DNA from: Tetrapyrgos nigripes
Lineage: Eukaryota > Basidiomycota > Agaricomycetes > Agaricales > Campanellaceae
Length of the DNA stretch: 64,000 nucleotides
Direction: 5' to 3'
Assembly (NCBI GenBank): GCA_013368315.1
Contig: JAACJM010000046.1
Coordinates: 124,001-188,000 of the forward strand
In this document: positions 1-11,546 of the stretch, in pieces
Layout of the letters: each line of letters opens with the position of its first letter
Position numbering within the stretch: position 1 is the first letter of the stretch
Program-made: the position numbers and the translations under genes
The notes under the pieces: model-generated
Told to the model about the DNA's origin: nothing
Database searches by the model: none
What the model saw: the letters and a program-made list of their open reading frames with translations, nothing else

Positions 1-565
1 CAGTCAATGGGAATTAGTTTTGCGGATATTTGGAAAAGTACGTGTGTGCTCCAGGCGAAAGCACAGCTTAAAGAGGGGGTAATGTCATGAACTGCTACAG
101 TTCTTTGCCCTCCTTCCTCTTTTACTTCACTATCAAACCCTTTTTCTGATCATTCATCCATCGCATTTCCTTATATTTCTGACTTTGAACTTTATAAAAC
201 CTGTCAAACTCTATAATAACTGTCAATCAATCTTCCCATCTTTCTTATCTCTTAACTTGATTGATCCGATCTTCATATCTTTCTCAACCATATGGCACCA
301 TTCTATTTTTACTTACTTTTCTCATCCCTTTGCATTTCTCTTGTAACTGATTCCCCAGTTCGTTCACTTCGTCTCCACTCCATACTACTACTACACAGTG
401 TAGAGCCTAGTCAGCTTACTCATTTCTCTCTCTCTTTCTATCTCATCTACACAGTGTAGAGCCTAGTCAGCTTACTTGTTTCTCTCTCTCTTTCTATCTC
501 ATCTACACCTCTCTCAATCTATCTGCTTTGTATCCACTCTTTTAGTGTGTGACTTGGGTGGTTAT
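1..565 (+). mobile_element. LTR of a retrotransposon with the 3' end of its internal region
   Basis: Bases 1-82 end in the purine-rich stretch AAAGAGGGGGTAA, the usual polypurine tract just before a 3' LTR, and the LTR then starts at 83 with TGTCATGAAC. The same junction, with the same preceding codons (residues like DIWKST, then KAQLKEG), recurs at 9511-9600, so this is a repeated family. Similarity to the second copy fades after the shared stretch GTGTGACTTGGGTGG near 550-565, so the distal end of this LTR looks truncated. The window starts inside the element, so its coding part cannot be classed. An internal 56-bp tandem duplication is listed separately. Confidence 0.7.
391..502 (+). repeat. 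56-bp tandem duplication inside the LTR
   Basis: Two adjacent 56-bp units (391-446 and 447-502) begin CTACACAGTGTAGAGCC and end in a CT-rich run. They differ at only about two positions. The sister LTR at 9587-10084 has a single related unit, so the duplication arose after the copies separated. The unit starts with a short palindrome, CTACACAGTGTAG. Confidence 0.85.
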
Positions 566-3500
566 TTGAGTGTAATGGCAACCTTGACAGTATCAGTATT
601 GGCATTGTTGATAGGAAGAGTGGAAATCTCTGTAGAAGTGAAGGTGTGAGAATCAGCATTGTTGATGGATGGAGAAGTGAGGTCAGAATTGGATGTGGTA
701 GTGATATTGACATTGGAAGAAATGGCAGCTGAGAAATTTCTCTTAGACAGTGGTGGTGGACTTGTGTGAAGAAACAGTGAGTTTTGAAGGTCAGGAGGTG
801 GGGTTGTAGCCAAAAAAGGGGTTCTGCAGTCATGTGGAGCAAATCTTCACCCAGAAAAAGACATGCTGCCCATACAAATAGGGGAAGGAAGGAAGGAACT
901 CAGGGCGACAGCTTGAGGATTGACCCTGGGTGGAGGAGTGTGTGGTTGAGGATGAGTGTGCATAGAAAGTGGTTCAGACTCTGATTCTTTGTCAGTGTCA
1001 GCATGTGACTTCTTTTTCTTCAGGGCCAATTTCTTGGATGATCTCTGCCTAGAAGGTGGTTCTGACCCTGATTCTTCTGCATCACTTTCTACAACCTTAC
1101 AAGACTTCCTGCTTTGTTTTCTGGACTCTCTCTTGCATTTTTTGGTACAGGAAAGGATTGAAGCAGCATCAGCAGTAGCAGGTTCAGAATGATTGGTGAA
1201 TGTGGATAATGGCCAGACATGTGCATCACTGTCACCAGTTCTAGCTGCACAATCACTTGAACCTATAGGAGTGACATCCTGTATGTCAATATGGGCATAT
1301 ATGAAGGGCGATATTGTAATACACACTGAATACAGTCTTGGTGAACCTGATCAAGGAATAACCTGTAGCCTTGAATGCCCACTCATCAAACTGATGCCAG
1401 TCCAACCCCATCCCATTGTTCCCATTAACATTCCTGAAGGACAGAAGTCAGAACAGCAATGTTACCAACAATTAAACAGCAAACTTACCAGCACACATCC
1501 ACCTTACTGCTGATGTCAGGATTAGGCCCAACTAGCACTGTCACCATAACCATGCCCAGCTCCTCTGCAACTGTAGCATTGAACCAAGCAATAACCAGCC
1601 CCCACTTCTCTAGAGAACTGTCAAAGGCAACACTGTAAGCTTTCAGATGCACCTCAAACCAAAAAAAGAATCATTACTGACCTGGCATATCCCTCTGGAG
1701 TACCTTTGCCCACCTTCACTCTCTCCTTCTCTGCCTCCCAAATGGCAATCCTCTCCACCAAGTCAGTATCTGCCAACTCCTTGATTTTGGCCTTAAAGTC
1801 GTCTGACTGGCTTGCCAAAATGTGTTTCACCACACCAAACTGGATCCGAAGATCACAAGGCTCCTTCAAACTCTCCACTGCCTCTGAATCTTGTCCTAAT
1901 GCCTCTTTCCACACCTCAGCAATCTCCCTGTCAGCATCTGCCTTCACCATGGACTTGTAGTGATGTTTCACGAATGTTTGCCTGTCAATGGAGCGGTGTG
2001 GTTTCAACCGAATTGTAGCAGTTTCCTTGATAAGCCGTATGACTGAATTGGACTGTGCACTTTGCACAGTATGACTAGCCTTCCTCAAGTATTCTCCAAT
2101 TTTTTTTCTAAGAGACAAATCAGTACATCTGCTCACATTAGAAACAAATAGGTACACTCACATTACAAACCATCCTCCAAATCTCTCACTTCTTGTTCAG
2201 ATGTTCTGCTGACAGCTCATATACTTCCTCAACATCTACAGGCTCCAGATCCAGAGCATCAAACTCATCTTCGACAGTCTTCTTGGCCTTTTTGTTCTTG
2301 GCCTTGCCTTTGGATGAGGTGGTAGTAGTGTTGGCAGGGGTTGTCGAGGTATTTGCAGATGGAATGATGGGCATGGTGGATGAAGTACTGGGTGCTGATG
2401 TGGGCATAGGTGTCAATGGGGATGGGGTCATTTTTGGGTCTGTCATTGTTGTTGTTGGTGTGGTAGTTGGTGGTGCAGATCCCATACTAGTGTTACTGGT
2501 ATTGACATACGGGATTGCTTTCAACTCCTTTTCCAGCCTCTCCAGAACTGCCAAAATCATCTCCAGAAGGTTGGCACTGTCACTGGCACTCTCCTGGTCA
2601 TTGGCAGATCCTGCATGGACCATCCAGTCTGAAGGAGGTTTTGCAGGGCTGTCTCGATCTCAGGTAGGCTCTCGTGACCAGGAATCCCATCAATCTGGTC
2701 TTGAAGAATGAGCCACGAGCAAGTCTGTGTGGCTATCAACAGAAGTGGATCCCAATTGGTTGTTGAGGAAACCTCCTGCAGCACTTGTCTGGCCTCAGAA
2801 AGTGGGTAGTGGTTGCGTACATCTGTGAATGGATGGGAATGGGCAGGGTATCTTCAACTGGCATATCAATACTGGGTGCTGATGCTTGTGAACCAGATGG
2901 AGACTTGTCAACACTGGGCTGTTGAAATTGTGTGGGAGGGTTGTGTGGAGCTGCAGGCTGTACAGGTTGCGACAAGGAGGAGTTTGAGGCTGCAGGAGTG
3001 GTCGTTGTTGTATTCACTGTGAGGTAGGCAGACACATTGGTTTCTGGGTCTGTAAAGCCTCAGTGTTATTTTCCAAGACGCCTGTGACAAATATAAGAAC
3101 ATACCAAACACTTCCCTGAATTTCAACAATTGAGGAACTTCCCCTTGGCTGGCTGCCCAACACACTTCTCAAAAAGCTTGTAGTGCTTGTCCAACCAAGC
3201 CTTTCAAGCACCATCTGGATCATCATACCAAGGTCTCTGACCTGGTTTTTGTTTTTCATGCACAGGTTTTGCTTTGACCATATTGAAAAGAAGTAGCACA
3301 GGAGGACAGTAGAGGTCAACAAGACAAATGTCTCAGATTTCCTGACGCAATGCACCACAGAACAAAAAGTGATCAAAACAAAAACATAATCAATTCAACA
3401 TGGTCATCTGATTCTGACACATGTAATAAAAAGAATCTAATACAAAATAGATACTACTGATAAATAAGATCCATGACTATTTTGTCCATGTATATTCCCA

Positions 3501-4380
3501 TTCTTCTTGTATTTGCCACCTGTGGGAATTGGTCTCTCTCAAGCAGTTCCGGAAGTGGAGTCAAAGTGGAGGATGAGTCTTGTTCTTGCAATAAGATGTG
3601 AGTGTCTTGATGGTTGTCTCAGCAGCAACAAGCTCATCATGCTTGGCCTTTGCAATTGGCCAAAAATTTTTCATGCTTTTCCTCCAATTCAGAGCCACAA
3701 AATGTTGGATATGGCAGCTCCTCATCAGTGCACCGAGCACCTAAAAGGGAAAGACTGTTTAGTTTACATTTGAAATTCATAGCTTTGTACTCATATTGTT
3801 CAGCACACCAGTCAGCCAGATCTGAACCCTCAGGGTGTATGGTGCCCAAGGGATCATACCTTGGTAGTTGTCCCTGAAAGTGAATGCATCACCAAAGGCA
3901 TGCACATGGTGAGGTTCTAGCCCTCCTGCCCATGAAGGTGGTGTATGTGGGGATGGATCGTCACCGTCTTGTCATTCTCTAGCCCCCAGGAATGCAAAAA
4001 TGTCTCCTATCCATGCTTGAGCTGCATCCTGCCCATGAGGAAACTGAGGAAGCTCAAACATTTCTGTTGCTCAGATATAGCTGTAATAAAATATGGGTCA
4101 GCATAATTCATGGCTAATCAAATGAAACGTACTTACAATGGTGCAGACTCTCCATCTGGGATTTCACGAAGGGTCCAGAAATCAGATCTACTGGCTGTGA
4201 TCCTCCACCCATTTTCCACTACCTCACCAGTCCAAGTTTGCCATTCATTGGATGAGAGTGCATGTGCATATTCCTGAGGATCGTTGTCGGTGGCCTCAAG
4301 GTCAGGAAGTGATTCCGTTTCTGAATGTAATTCTGTAGAAGAAGGAATTACATATGTAGAATAGGATTAGAGTTTTTTTA
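519..4380 (-). pseudogene. Decayed multi-exon gene of unknown function
   Basis: The minus strand carries a chain of open pieces that read like fungal exons. One at about 4330-4137 is stop-free and protein-like (residues such as SNEWQTWTGEVVENGW) and ends at a GTAAGT donor, with TTACAG about 60 bases on. A further piece at 4030-3800 is in frame apart from a stop. Pieces at 2623-2186 (a Thr/Pro/Ser-rich linker followed by a KGKAKNKKAKK basic patch and an acidic tail), 2157-1654 (charged, helical, residues like YKSMVKADADREIAEVW) and 1326-847 (basic and Ser-rich) follow. Stops fall between several pieces. I do not recognise a family. A gene carried by a transposable element is likely from the context, but this is inference. 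Confidence 0.45.
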
Positions 4381-4715
4381 AACTTTACCAGTAGTGTTTG
4401 CATGTAGCTTTGCCTCTTGGCATTGCACACCTTGTACAGACCTTCTAATCATGTCAGATAGATCAAGACCCATGAAGGTAGTGGAAGAAAGAAATTTTGC
4501 ACAGCTTTCCTCAGCACCGGATTTTTCAGACCGGACTAGAGCAATAGGAGAGCAAATGTCAAAAGAAAGGTCGAGATATATTCACTACTCTGACTGAAAT
4601 ATCTATTAGATTTTATGGCAGACCACCTCCAAAAAGGTTCTACTTCCATTATCAACCAAAAATGACCGGAAATTTGAGAGCATGAAAAAGTCAAGCGAAC
4701 TGAATTATTTCAAGC

Positions 4716-6314
4716 TTGATTTACACTTTTCAACAAGGACTATCATGCCTCATCCCAAGTTACACTGCACCAAGCTCAAGCGACAGCAAGCAAACTGCAT
4801 CAAGAGTCTTAAATATTACCACAAGTGAGATTTTCTGTGCCTTCAACACCTTCGACAGAAACCAGGATACTATCAATGCCAGCTGTCGCAAGGCCTATGA
4901 GGCTGAACAAATGGCTGAGCAGCTGGAAAGGTACATTTCACTCCATTCTATTACTACTTAATACTAATCTATCTTTTAATACATATATAGAGACAAAGCT
5001 TGTCAGGATAGAAATGCTAAGATTGAATTGAGGCAGAAGCTGTCACAGAAGGAAGCCATGAACCCGTGCATTATACATGTTTGTGTTGGGTCAGGAACAT
5101 TACACTATTACTGGCTCAGCTGGAGAAATATTTTACCTCCAGACTCCAGCAGATGAGAAAGCCCCTGGTGTTGTGGTTTGATACAATATACCACAAGTAT
5201 GTCTCAGAATCCACAGCAAAGGGTGTTCCGAGTGGAAAGCTGGACAGAGTGATCCTCAGACTGGGTGGAACAGTTGCATGGATTGATAGATTAGAAGGGA
5301 AAATTTATGAGGAGGGAGGCATATCACCAGAGTTCAAGAAGGCAGGAGTCATGGCTCAGACCATGAGGTCATACTTGCACTGGGCTGAAGATATGCAGTG
5401 TGTGGCAATGGAAGGCCTTACCAAGTTACAAAACCTTTACAGGCAGAAATGTCTCCAGTTTCAGCTCGATGCTAATTAAGTAGTAGATCCTTGTGGCCTG
5501 TAGTAAGAATCCCATATTTCAATATGAGTGGTAAGATTGTGAAGCTACATTACATAAGACTTTTCCTACATCTTTGCTTCTGTCACTTGACTCTGTATCC
5601 TGGAGATAGTAAGTCTTTTGGCTCTGTATCATGCTTAAGTTGTTCTGATAACTTTAACTGGAGCTATCATTCTGACAGTCGAAGCTGAGTTGTGCCCTTC
5701 CCAGGTTGAAATTTCTCGTGTCCCCTCACAGGCTGGCCAGGGTACACAGTCTCATGTGGTCCATGGTTTTGCATTGTCCTTACTGGCTGCAATACCATGG
5801 CCTTCTTCTGTTCCTCCCCCAAGATCCTGGCCAGGTGCTATACTGGATCCACCTCCCTATAGCTCAACAGGCATTGACTCACAGTGTCTCTGGCCACTAC
5901 CAGAAAAAATTTGAACACTTTGACGAAGCCCTGCAGGAATATTCTCAAGTGTATGCTGGTATGTACATATGTCCTGTCTAACTCTTTCTGAATCCCTGTA
6001 CTCAAGTGCTCACAGGTACATCACTTGTGTATCCCTCTCCTGAGATTCTTTCCCATCCCAGTGTCCTGATCACTCATCCCAACCAGCTCCTCTCTTACTC
6101 AGATCCCCAACCCCAAAATTGAGATTTCAAATTTGAAATTGACAGCCATCAAAACATACAGGTATATGCTGGTCCACAAGATGCTCCTTCCAGGATCAAT
6201 TGGGTTTCAGTTGAAGCCACCCAAGAGGATGGCTACAACCGAGACCATCTTGGGATTGAAGCATTGATACCTCAGGAGCCTATTGACATTTCGAATGTGG
6301 AGGATGATGATTAG
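4716..6314 (+). pseudogene. Coiled-coil hypothetical protein gene, next to the KDZ remnant
   Basis: Exon-like pieces line up on the plus strand. 4716-4930 has a helical, acidic end (residues like YEAEQMAEQLER) followed by a GTACAT donor and a TATATAG acceptor at 4990. A long piece at 5066-5479 is Leu/Arg/Glu-rich with residues such as LDRVILRLGGTVAWIDRLEGKIYEE. A last piece, about 6163-6314, ends in residues like EPIDISNVEDDD and a TAG stop. Frames do not join cleanly between 5479 and 5880, so I call it broken or mis-spliced. It sits immediately upstream of, and on the same strand as, the KDZ transposase remnant and may be that element's companion gene. Function unknown. Confidence 0.4.
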
Positions 6315-6397
6315 AGTATTTGTGTTATATCCTGGTCCTGTATATAAATTGGCAGATTCTGTCAATCTATTTCTAATCACTCTATTGATCACTCTTA

Positions 6398-7806
6398 ATG
6401 GTTAACTCTCATTGCATCAATCCAAAGAGAGCAAACGAAGATGAGTTTACAGTTGTGCACATTAATGGCATTCACACTGTGGTTGTAGACTTTTGCGGAT
6501 GCCCAAATGTGGAGGATCACCATATTCAATTATTGCAGTCCATGTGGTATCCTGGAACCCCTAGTAACCCACAATCAGCTGCAACATTTTCATGTCTCTG
6601 CCAATTTCAGAACCTCAACTGCCTTGGGAAGTTGCTGGTGTATGACTATTACAAATCTTTGGAGATCATGACACAGAATTGGTATGTACTTACTGTTTCA
6701 TATCTGTTCTTGAGAGGGGTTTGACACTATAACTTTCAGGACTGATACCACATGGTCCTGAGAATTGTTTTCCAGTGGCCAAATCTGAAAATGCTTAAGT
6801 GAGCAGAACACTGTCATTCAGTCATGGGAATTGAAGGCACTGCTTGGGGGGAATGTGCTTTGGAGTGTCCAGCATGTCCCCATCTGGAGAAAAATCTCAA
6901 AGAGAACTGGAGAGAGGCAGGACCAGAGTCTTTGTGAGTCCAGAACTACTGACCAGTATTTTAACATTGGTCGGGTACAGGCTTATTGATATCATTTTCA
7001 TTAAGGTTTCTGTACACACTATTCCCAGCCATAGATGCCAACTTTTGCCTCAGAAATAGGGTTGTGTCCAATGAACACTGTAGTCCAATCTTCAGAGATG
7101 GCTTTGCCTATATTGTCCCAAGTAGTCCGTACAAGGAGCATATTCAGTAGCATGTTGACCAGGAAGATGTAAGTACATATGTATCAGGGGTCTGGATAAA
7201 AGGAGATACTGAAATCATCTCAGATGAGTAGTTGCTCAGGATTTCAGGTAATGTTCTTAGAAAATCTACAGAACATTCAAGGCCTTTGGGTAAGTGGTAT
7301 GGCTGGAATCTGCTGTGCTTGACACTGTGTCTGGTGCCCCTCTGGATTAGGTGACTTGCAAAAGGGAGAACGGTGCATATCTACTACCATGTCTAACATT
7401 TCAATCTAACACACCTTTCATCAGTTACTGCAATGTTTACTTTGTGTTTTGGTGCACCATTCAGGACAAAGAATACCTATCCATTGTCATATCCTATGAC
7501 ATTTCTTGCCAATGGAGCTGAATGTTCTGGAAGCACATGGAAGCGATTAATCCAGGTATTAAATTCAAGTTCAAGGAGAATGGAGTGCAGTTCCTGGTTC
7601 CCAAGTTTCATCTGCATGCCTATCAACCAGAATGCCACACTGCGTTCAACTTTGATTATGCACCTGGCTGTGGGCAGACTCATGGTGAAGTGATTGAGGA
7701 GGGCTGGGCACAGTCCAACAAGGCTGTGGCTCAGACCAAGGAGATGGGGCCAGGAACTCACGCTCAAACATTGGATGATATATTTGGGTTTCACAACTTC
7801 CAGTGA
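6398..7806 (+). pseudogene. KDZ-type transposase remnant with CxC2-like N-terminal part
   Basis: 6398-6690 encodes the tract found in fungal KDZ proteins after the Cys cluster: residues FTVVHINGIHTVVVDFCGC, then LLQSMWYPGTP and ATFSCLCQFQ. 6820-6950 keeps the CALECPACPH-type segment in another frame. 7433-7806 keeps the C-terminal core with VISYDISCQW, VPKFHLHAYQ, the GCGQTHGEVIEEGWAQ segment and TLDDIFGF. KDZ transposases (Kyakuja-Dileera-Zisupton superfamily) are cut-and-paste enzymes expanded in mushroom-forming fungi. Several frameshifts and stops between these parts rule out a working protein; the usual length is well over 800 residues. Confidence 0.75.
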
Positions 7807-8335
7807 GATGCCAAGTGTGGGGTCAAAGGTGAATGACTCAACCAACAACTACCTTCCACTCAAGACGAGGTGTTTAGTTCAGGGGTAAGGAGATGCTAAA
7901 GCTCTCACAGTAGATCTAGTGGAACCAAATCTTCAAAGAAGAAGCAAAAGAAGTATAATCAAAGTGAAGACAAGATGGAGTAGCACTTCGACTGGGCAAA
8001 GACTAGTTCAGATGGAGGATAAAGGGTAAAAGGATGTAAAGGGTAGGTGACATGGAGGATTGGAATGTGGTAGAGGATGGGTAGAATGCGGGTAGGAAGA
8101 TTATAGACAATGGAGAGAGGATATATGGGTGCCCTGTGGTGATATGCCAACAAATACACAAAACAAAACTGGGGATGGGCAGAAGTGGATGGTAATACAC
8201 TGCTTGAATAGGTGCAGCTACCTCTGAAGACAAACTAAGTGCAGGATGAAGGTGAAAACAAAACTGGCTTGGAATCGAAGAAGACTTAGTACACCTCTGC
8301 AAGGTACCACACAATACACACCTCCACAAGGTACC
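7801..8335 (+). repeat. Left arm of a large imperfect inverted repeat
   Basis: This stretch, beginning right at the end of the KDZ reading frame, is repeated in reverse complement at 9013-9497. Matching landmarks include AAGTGTGGGGTCAAAGGTGA (7808 onward) against its complement near 9478-9495, the block around TCACAGTAGATCT (7906), and AATCGAAGAAGACTTAGTAC (8273) against its complement near 9040-9062. The arms differ by substitutions and small indels. Confidence 0.85.
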
Positions 8336-9012
8336 ACACTGATACAGCAGGTAAACACCTGGCCATGCACCCCATCATTTTGCACACTTCTAATTGAAGT
8401 AGTGCAACCTCACTATATACACAATTGAACCTATGAATCGTCTAGCTTGTCCACTAGAATGACTCACAAACAGGTACCCTTTAAGATGAAAGCTTTCATT
8501 TAGTTTAATCTCAAGAGTTTTACCATAAACACAGTTGGTAACATGCTGATTGAAGCACACTTGGACTTTACTATCCTTCATTTGGATACGGTCACTATAC
8601 AAAACAGTTCATTTACTAGATTTCTGACTTTGTTTTACTACCCAGATGAGAAATATCTCATCTGGACTGTGATTGATGATGTGTTCAACATGTATTTACA
8701 ATCCCTGACTCCTACTAACACTCAACGATTAGCTACGAACCATGTACAGACTCAGAGGCTTGATGGACCATAGTAAACTACTATATAGTACTTAGCTAAT
8801 TGTGTGGCTGACTATAAAGCGCACTTCAATTACCTTATCATACAACAACCACTTGTAACCACCTTTATACAGATACAGTGCAATGGCAATACGAGTATTG
8901 TTCCTGTGGAAAGCAGTCGTCTACAGTTCTTCTTCAGTGGGAGGCATCATACCCCTTGAGCCACTTAACTTTGTCTTCTCAGTGCTCAGTTTTTACATAC
9001 CAAATGTTCCAC
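8336..9012. other. Loop between inverted-repeat arms; no gene seen
   Basis: AT-rich sequence without a credible reading frame or splice chain. It separates the two inverted arms by about 680 bases. Confidence 0.5.
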
Positions 9013-9497
9013 TTGTCGTATTGTGCAGTACCTTACAGAGGTGTACTAAGTCTTCTTCGATTCCAAACCAGTTTTGTTTTCATCTTTGTCTTGCACTTAG
9101 TTTGTCTTCAGAGGTAGCTGCACCTATTCAAACAGTGTATTACCCAGTTTTGTTTCGTGTATTTGTTGGTGTATCACCACAGGGCACCCACATATCCTCT
9201 CTCTCCCATCTGTAATCATCCTCCTCATCTTCTACCCATCCTCTACCACATTCTGATCCTCTATGTCACCTACCCTTTACATCCTTTTCCCTTCATCCCC
9301 CATCTGAACTAGTCTTCACCCAGTCGAAGTGCTACTCCATCTCGTCTTTACTTTGATTGTACTTCCTTTGCTTCTTCTTTGAAGATTTGGTTCAGCCAGA
9401 TCTACTGTGAGAACTTTAGCATCTCCCTACCCCTGAACTATAAACCTCATCTTGAGTAGTTGTTGGTTGAGTCATTCACCTTTGACCCCACACTCAG
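9013..9497 (-). repeat. Right arm of the inverted repeat
   Basis: Reverse-complement copy of 7801-8335. It then continues without a break into the codons and polypurine tract that precede the LTR at 9587, so this arm is joined to the internal end of a retrotransposon on the plus strand. Confidence 0.85.
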
Positions 9498-10084
9498 CGT
9501 CTCAACGTTCAATGCGAATTAGTTACAAAGATATTTGGAGAAGTACACATGTGCTTCATGTGAAAGCACAACTTAAAGAGGGGTACTGTCATGAACTGCT
9601 ACAGTTCTTTGTCCTCCTTCTTCTTCTACTTCATTATCAAACCCATTTTCTGATCACTCGTCTATTGCATTTCCTTGATAAACCTTTTTAAAGTTTATAA
9701 ACCTTGTGTTACTGACTTTGAACCTTATAAAACCTGTCAAACCTTATAATAACCATCAGTCAATCTTCCATTTGATTGATCTTATCTTTTCCCTATGTTT
9801 CTCCACTTTCTCCTGTGTTTCTCCTATTTCTCCTATCTTGTTCCTATAACTTATTCATTGTTCTTCTATATAAACCACTTGACATTCTAGTTAGTCCTTT
9901 AGTTCATTCACTTTGTCTCTGCTCCATACTAGTACTATGCAGTGTAGAGCACAGTCAGCTTACTCTTGCTCTCTATCTATCTCTCTATTCTCAATCAATC
10001 TCATCTCTGTGTGACTTGGGTGGTTTGTCATTACAGGAATTGGATCTTCCTCTTCTTGTTTTTCCATCATCTTACTGTCTGACA
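9498..10084 (+). mobile_element. Internal 3' end and LTR, second copy of the 83-565 family
   Basis: 9511-9586 repeats the codons and the AAAGAGGGG tract seen before the first LTR. The LTR starts at 9587 with TGTCATGAAC and runs through CT-rich sequence to about 10084, where it plausibly ends in TGTCTGACA (TG..CA ends). It contains one related unit of the sequence that is duplicated at 391-502. A later solo LTR is inserted just beyond its end. Confidence 0.7.
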
Positions 10085-10088
10085 TGAC

Positions 10089-10899
10089 TGTAAGGGCGAC
10101 TCCTGACATGTGAGGCAATCACTCAACAACTGCAGGACACTGCAGGCATAGGTAGCTCTTATAAATGAGAAGAGCCTGAGAATATTGTGAGAATATTTGA
10201 CATCCACTCAAAAAAAAGACCACTGAGAAGAGTTTGAGAAGATTTGAAATAATCTCAAAATCTTCCTGGCCCAGTACTCAACGAGAAGAGTGTGACTCTT
10301 ATAATGAGAAGAACAAGAGTAATCCTGAGGAATCCTAGCAATCCCACCAGCCACGTGACGTCCATGCGCTGACTTTGAATTACATTCTTATTATTGGATT
10401 GCCAGGATTCCTTAGGATTGCCCTCACTCTTCTCAGTATAATCTCAGACTCTTCTTGTTGAGTATAGGGTCGAGAAGATTTTGAGATGATTTCAATTCTT
10501 CTCAAACTCTTCTCAGTGATCTTTTATTGAGCGGATTTGAAATCTTCTCAGAATCTTCTCAGGCTCTTCTCATTGAAAGAGCTGCCTTTGCCAAAGATAT
10601 ATAAATCAGAACTAGAAGATACAAGGCTGACATACTACGCACCTGCAGGAGGGGATCCAAAGAGAAAAACTCAAGGATACTCACCTGCAGGGAAGGGGTA
10701 TATATACTCGTATGAAGGCCTGGGAAAAGATCTACAAAACTGTACAAAAGGTGGAATGATGAGAGATCAAATGATGAATGATGAATGATGGATGATGAAA
10801 CAATGAAACAGGGATAAACAAGTCGATGAAGTCCAGATAAAACAAGAACAAACAAGTCCTAAAGGAGAAGGGAAGGAAAAAGGAAACTGTCCCCTTACA
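10089..10899. mobile_element. Solo LTR with perfect 5-bp target duplication ATGAC
   Basis: The LTR starts TGTAAGGGCG and ends CCCCTTACA, an inverted terminal match. It is flanked by ATGAC at 10084-10088 and 10900-10904, a 5-bp target duplication typical of LTR-retrotransposon integrase. A second copy of the same LTR lies at 21204-21585, next to chromodomain-gypsy sequence on the minus strand, which identifies the family. After subtracting the foldback MITE inside it, the LTR is about 363 bp, close to the 382 bp of the second copy. No internal region remains, so it arose by LTR-LTR recombination. Confidence 0.9.
10145..10592. mobile_element. Foldback MITE inside the solo LTR
   Basis: The ends GGCATAGGTAGCTCTT and AAAGAGCTGCCTTTGCC are inverted matches, and the pairing continues inward for about 60 bp through GAGAAGAGCCTGAGAA-type sequence. 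Much of the 448 bp can fold into one long hairpin. It interrupts the LTR relative to the uninterrupted copy at 21204-21585. It has no coding capacity. A half copy lies at 23270-23498. I could not fix a clear target duplication. Confidence 0.8.
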
Positions 10900-11099
10900 A
10901 TGACAGTTAGAATCTATAGTTGTCAACGTATAACATTTGTTTTCACTCTCTATACTCAGGATGACATTCTTGAATAGGTAAGTATTTCTTTTCTATCTTT
11001 TTGTCTATTACTTTGCTGTTTCTGCAGAACAGATAAGTTTATTACTATACATACAGTGATCTGTCTGTAGTACCAACTGCTTCCCTGAGCTCCTCCTGT

Positions 11100-11546
11100 A
11101 GCTTCTACCCTTCTTCCACAATGCTAGTGGACAAGATGGATTTGGATGTGCTCCAGACAGAACAGCACCGGAATCAGTGTCTTATGCAGAGGACATATAC
11201 ATAGAGACGTTTGGTAGGCATGCAGGTGAGGCACTTCTGGAATCCAATCCTATCCCAGCTCATATGCGCAATGGTTTTACACAATATCAATCTCAGCTTT
11301 CCAATAGCAATAACAATAGCTCAGTGGGCTAAGATGAGAGGAATGGGGTCAACTGCCTTTTCCGATTTGCTGACAATTGATGGGGATGTTTCCATTTGAC
11401 TTCATACCTTGGGTTTTTTTTTTGCTTCAGGTTGCAGAAGCCCTTGGATTATCATACACCAGCACTACTGAATTAAATGAAATCATTGACGTCCGACATT
11501 TACATGGCAAGAGGTAGTTATTGCCAGTGAGGCCTATGATTTCTAT
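11100..11546 (+). pseudogene. Plavaka-type transposase, 5' fragment
   Basis: 11305-11390 encodes residues like AQWAKMRGMGSTAFSDLL. A short intron (ending in TTTGCTTCAG at 11433) follows, and then 11434-11546 encodes VAEALGLSYTSTTELNEI followed by a broken tract around ASEAYDFY. This is the characteristic N-terminal/central part of Plavaka-family proteins, a KDZ-related transposase group of basidiomycetes. Reading stops where repeat E1 begins; the rest of the gene resumes at 20043. A frameshift upstream of 11305 also breaks the 5' part. Confidence 0.75.

Noticed and set aside
2193..2711. Plus-strand open frame of 172 residues
   Set aside because: It is the shadow of the Thr/Pro-rich minus-strand exon, with Val/Gly composition typical of such antisense frames.
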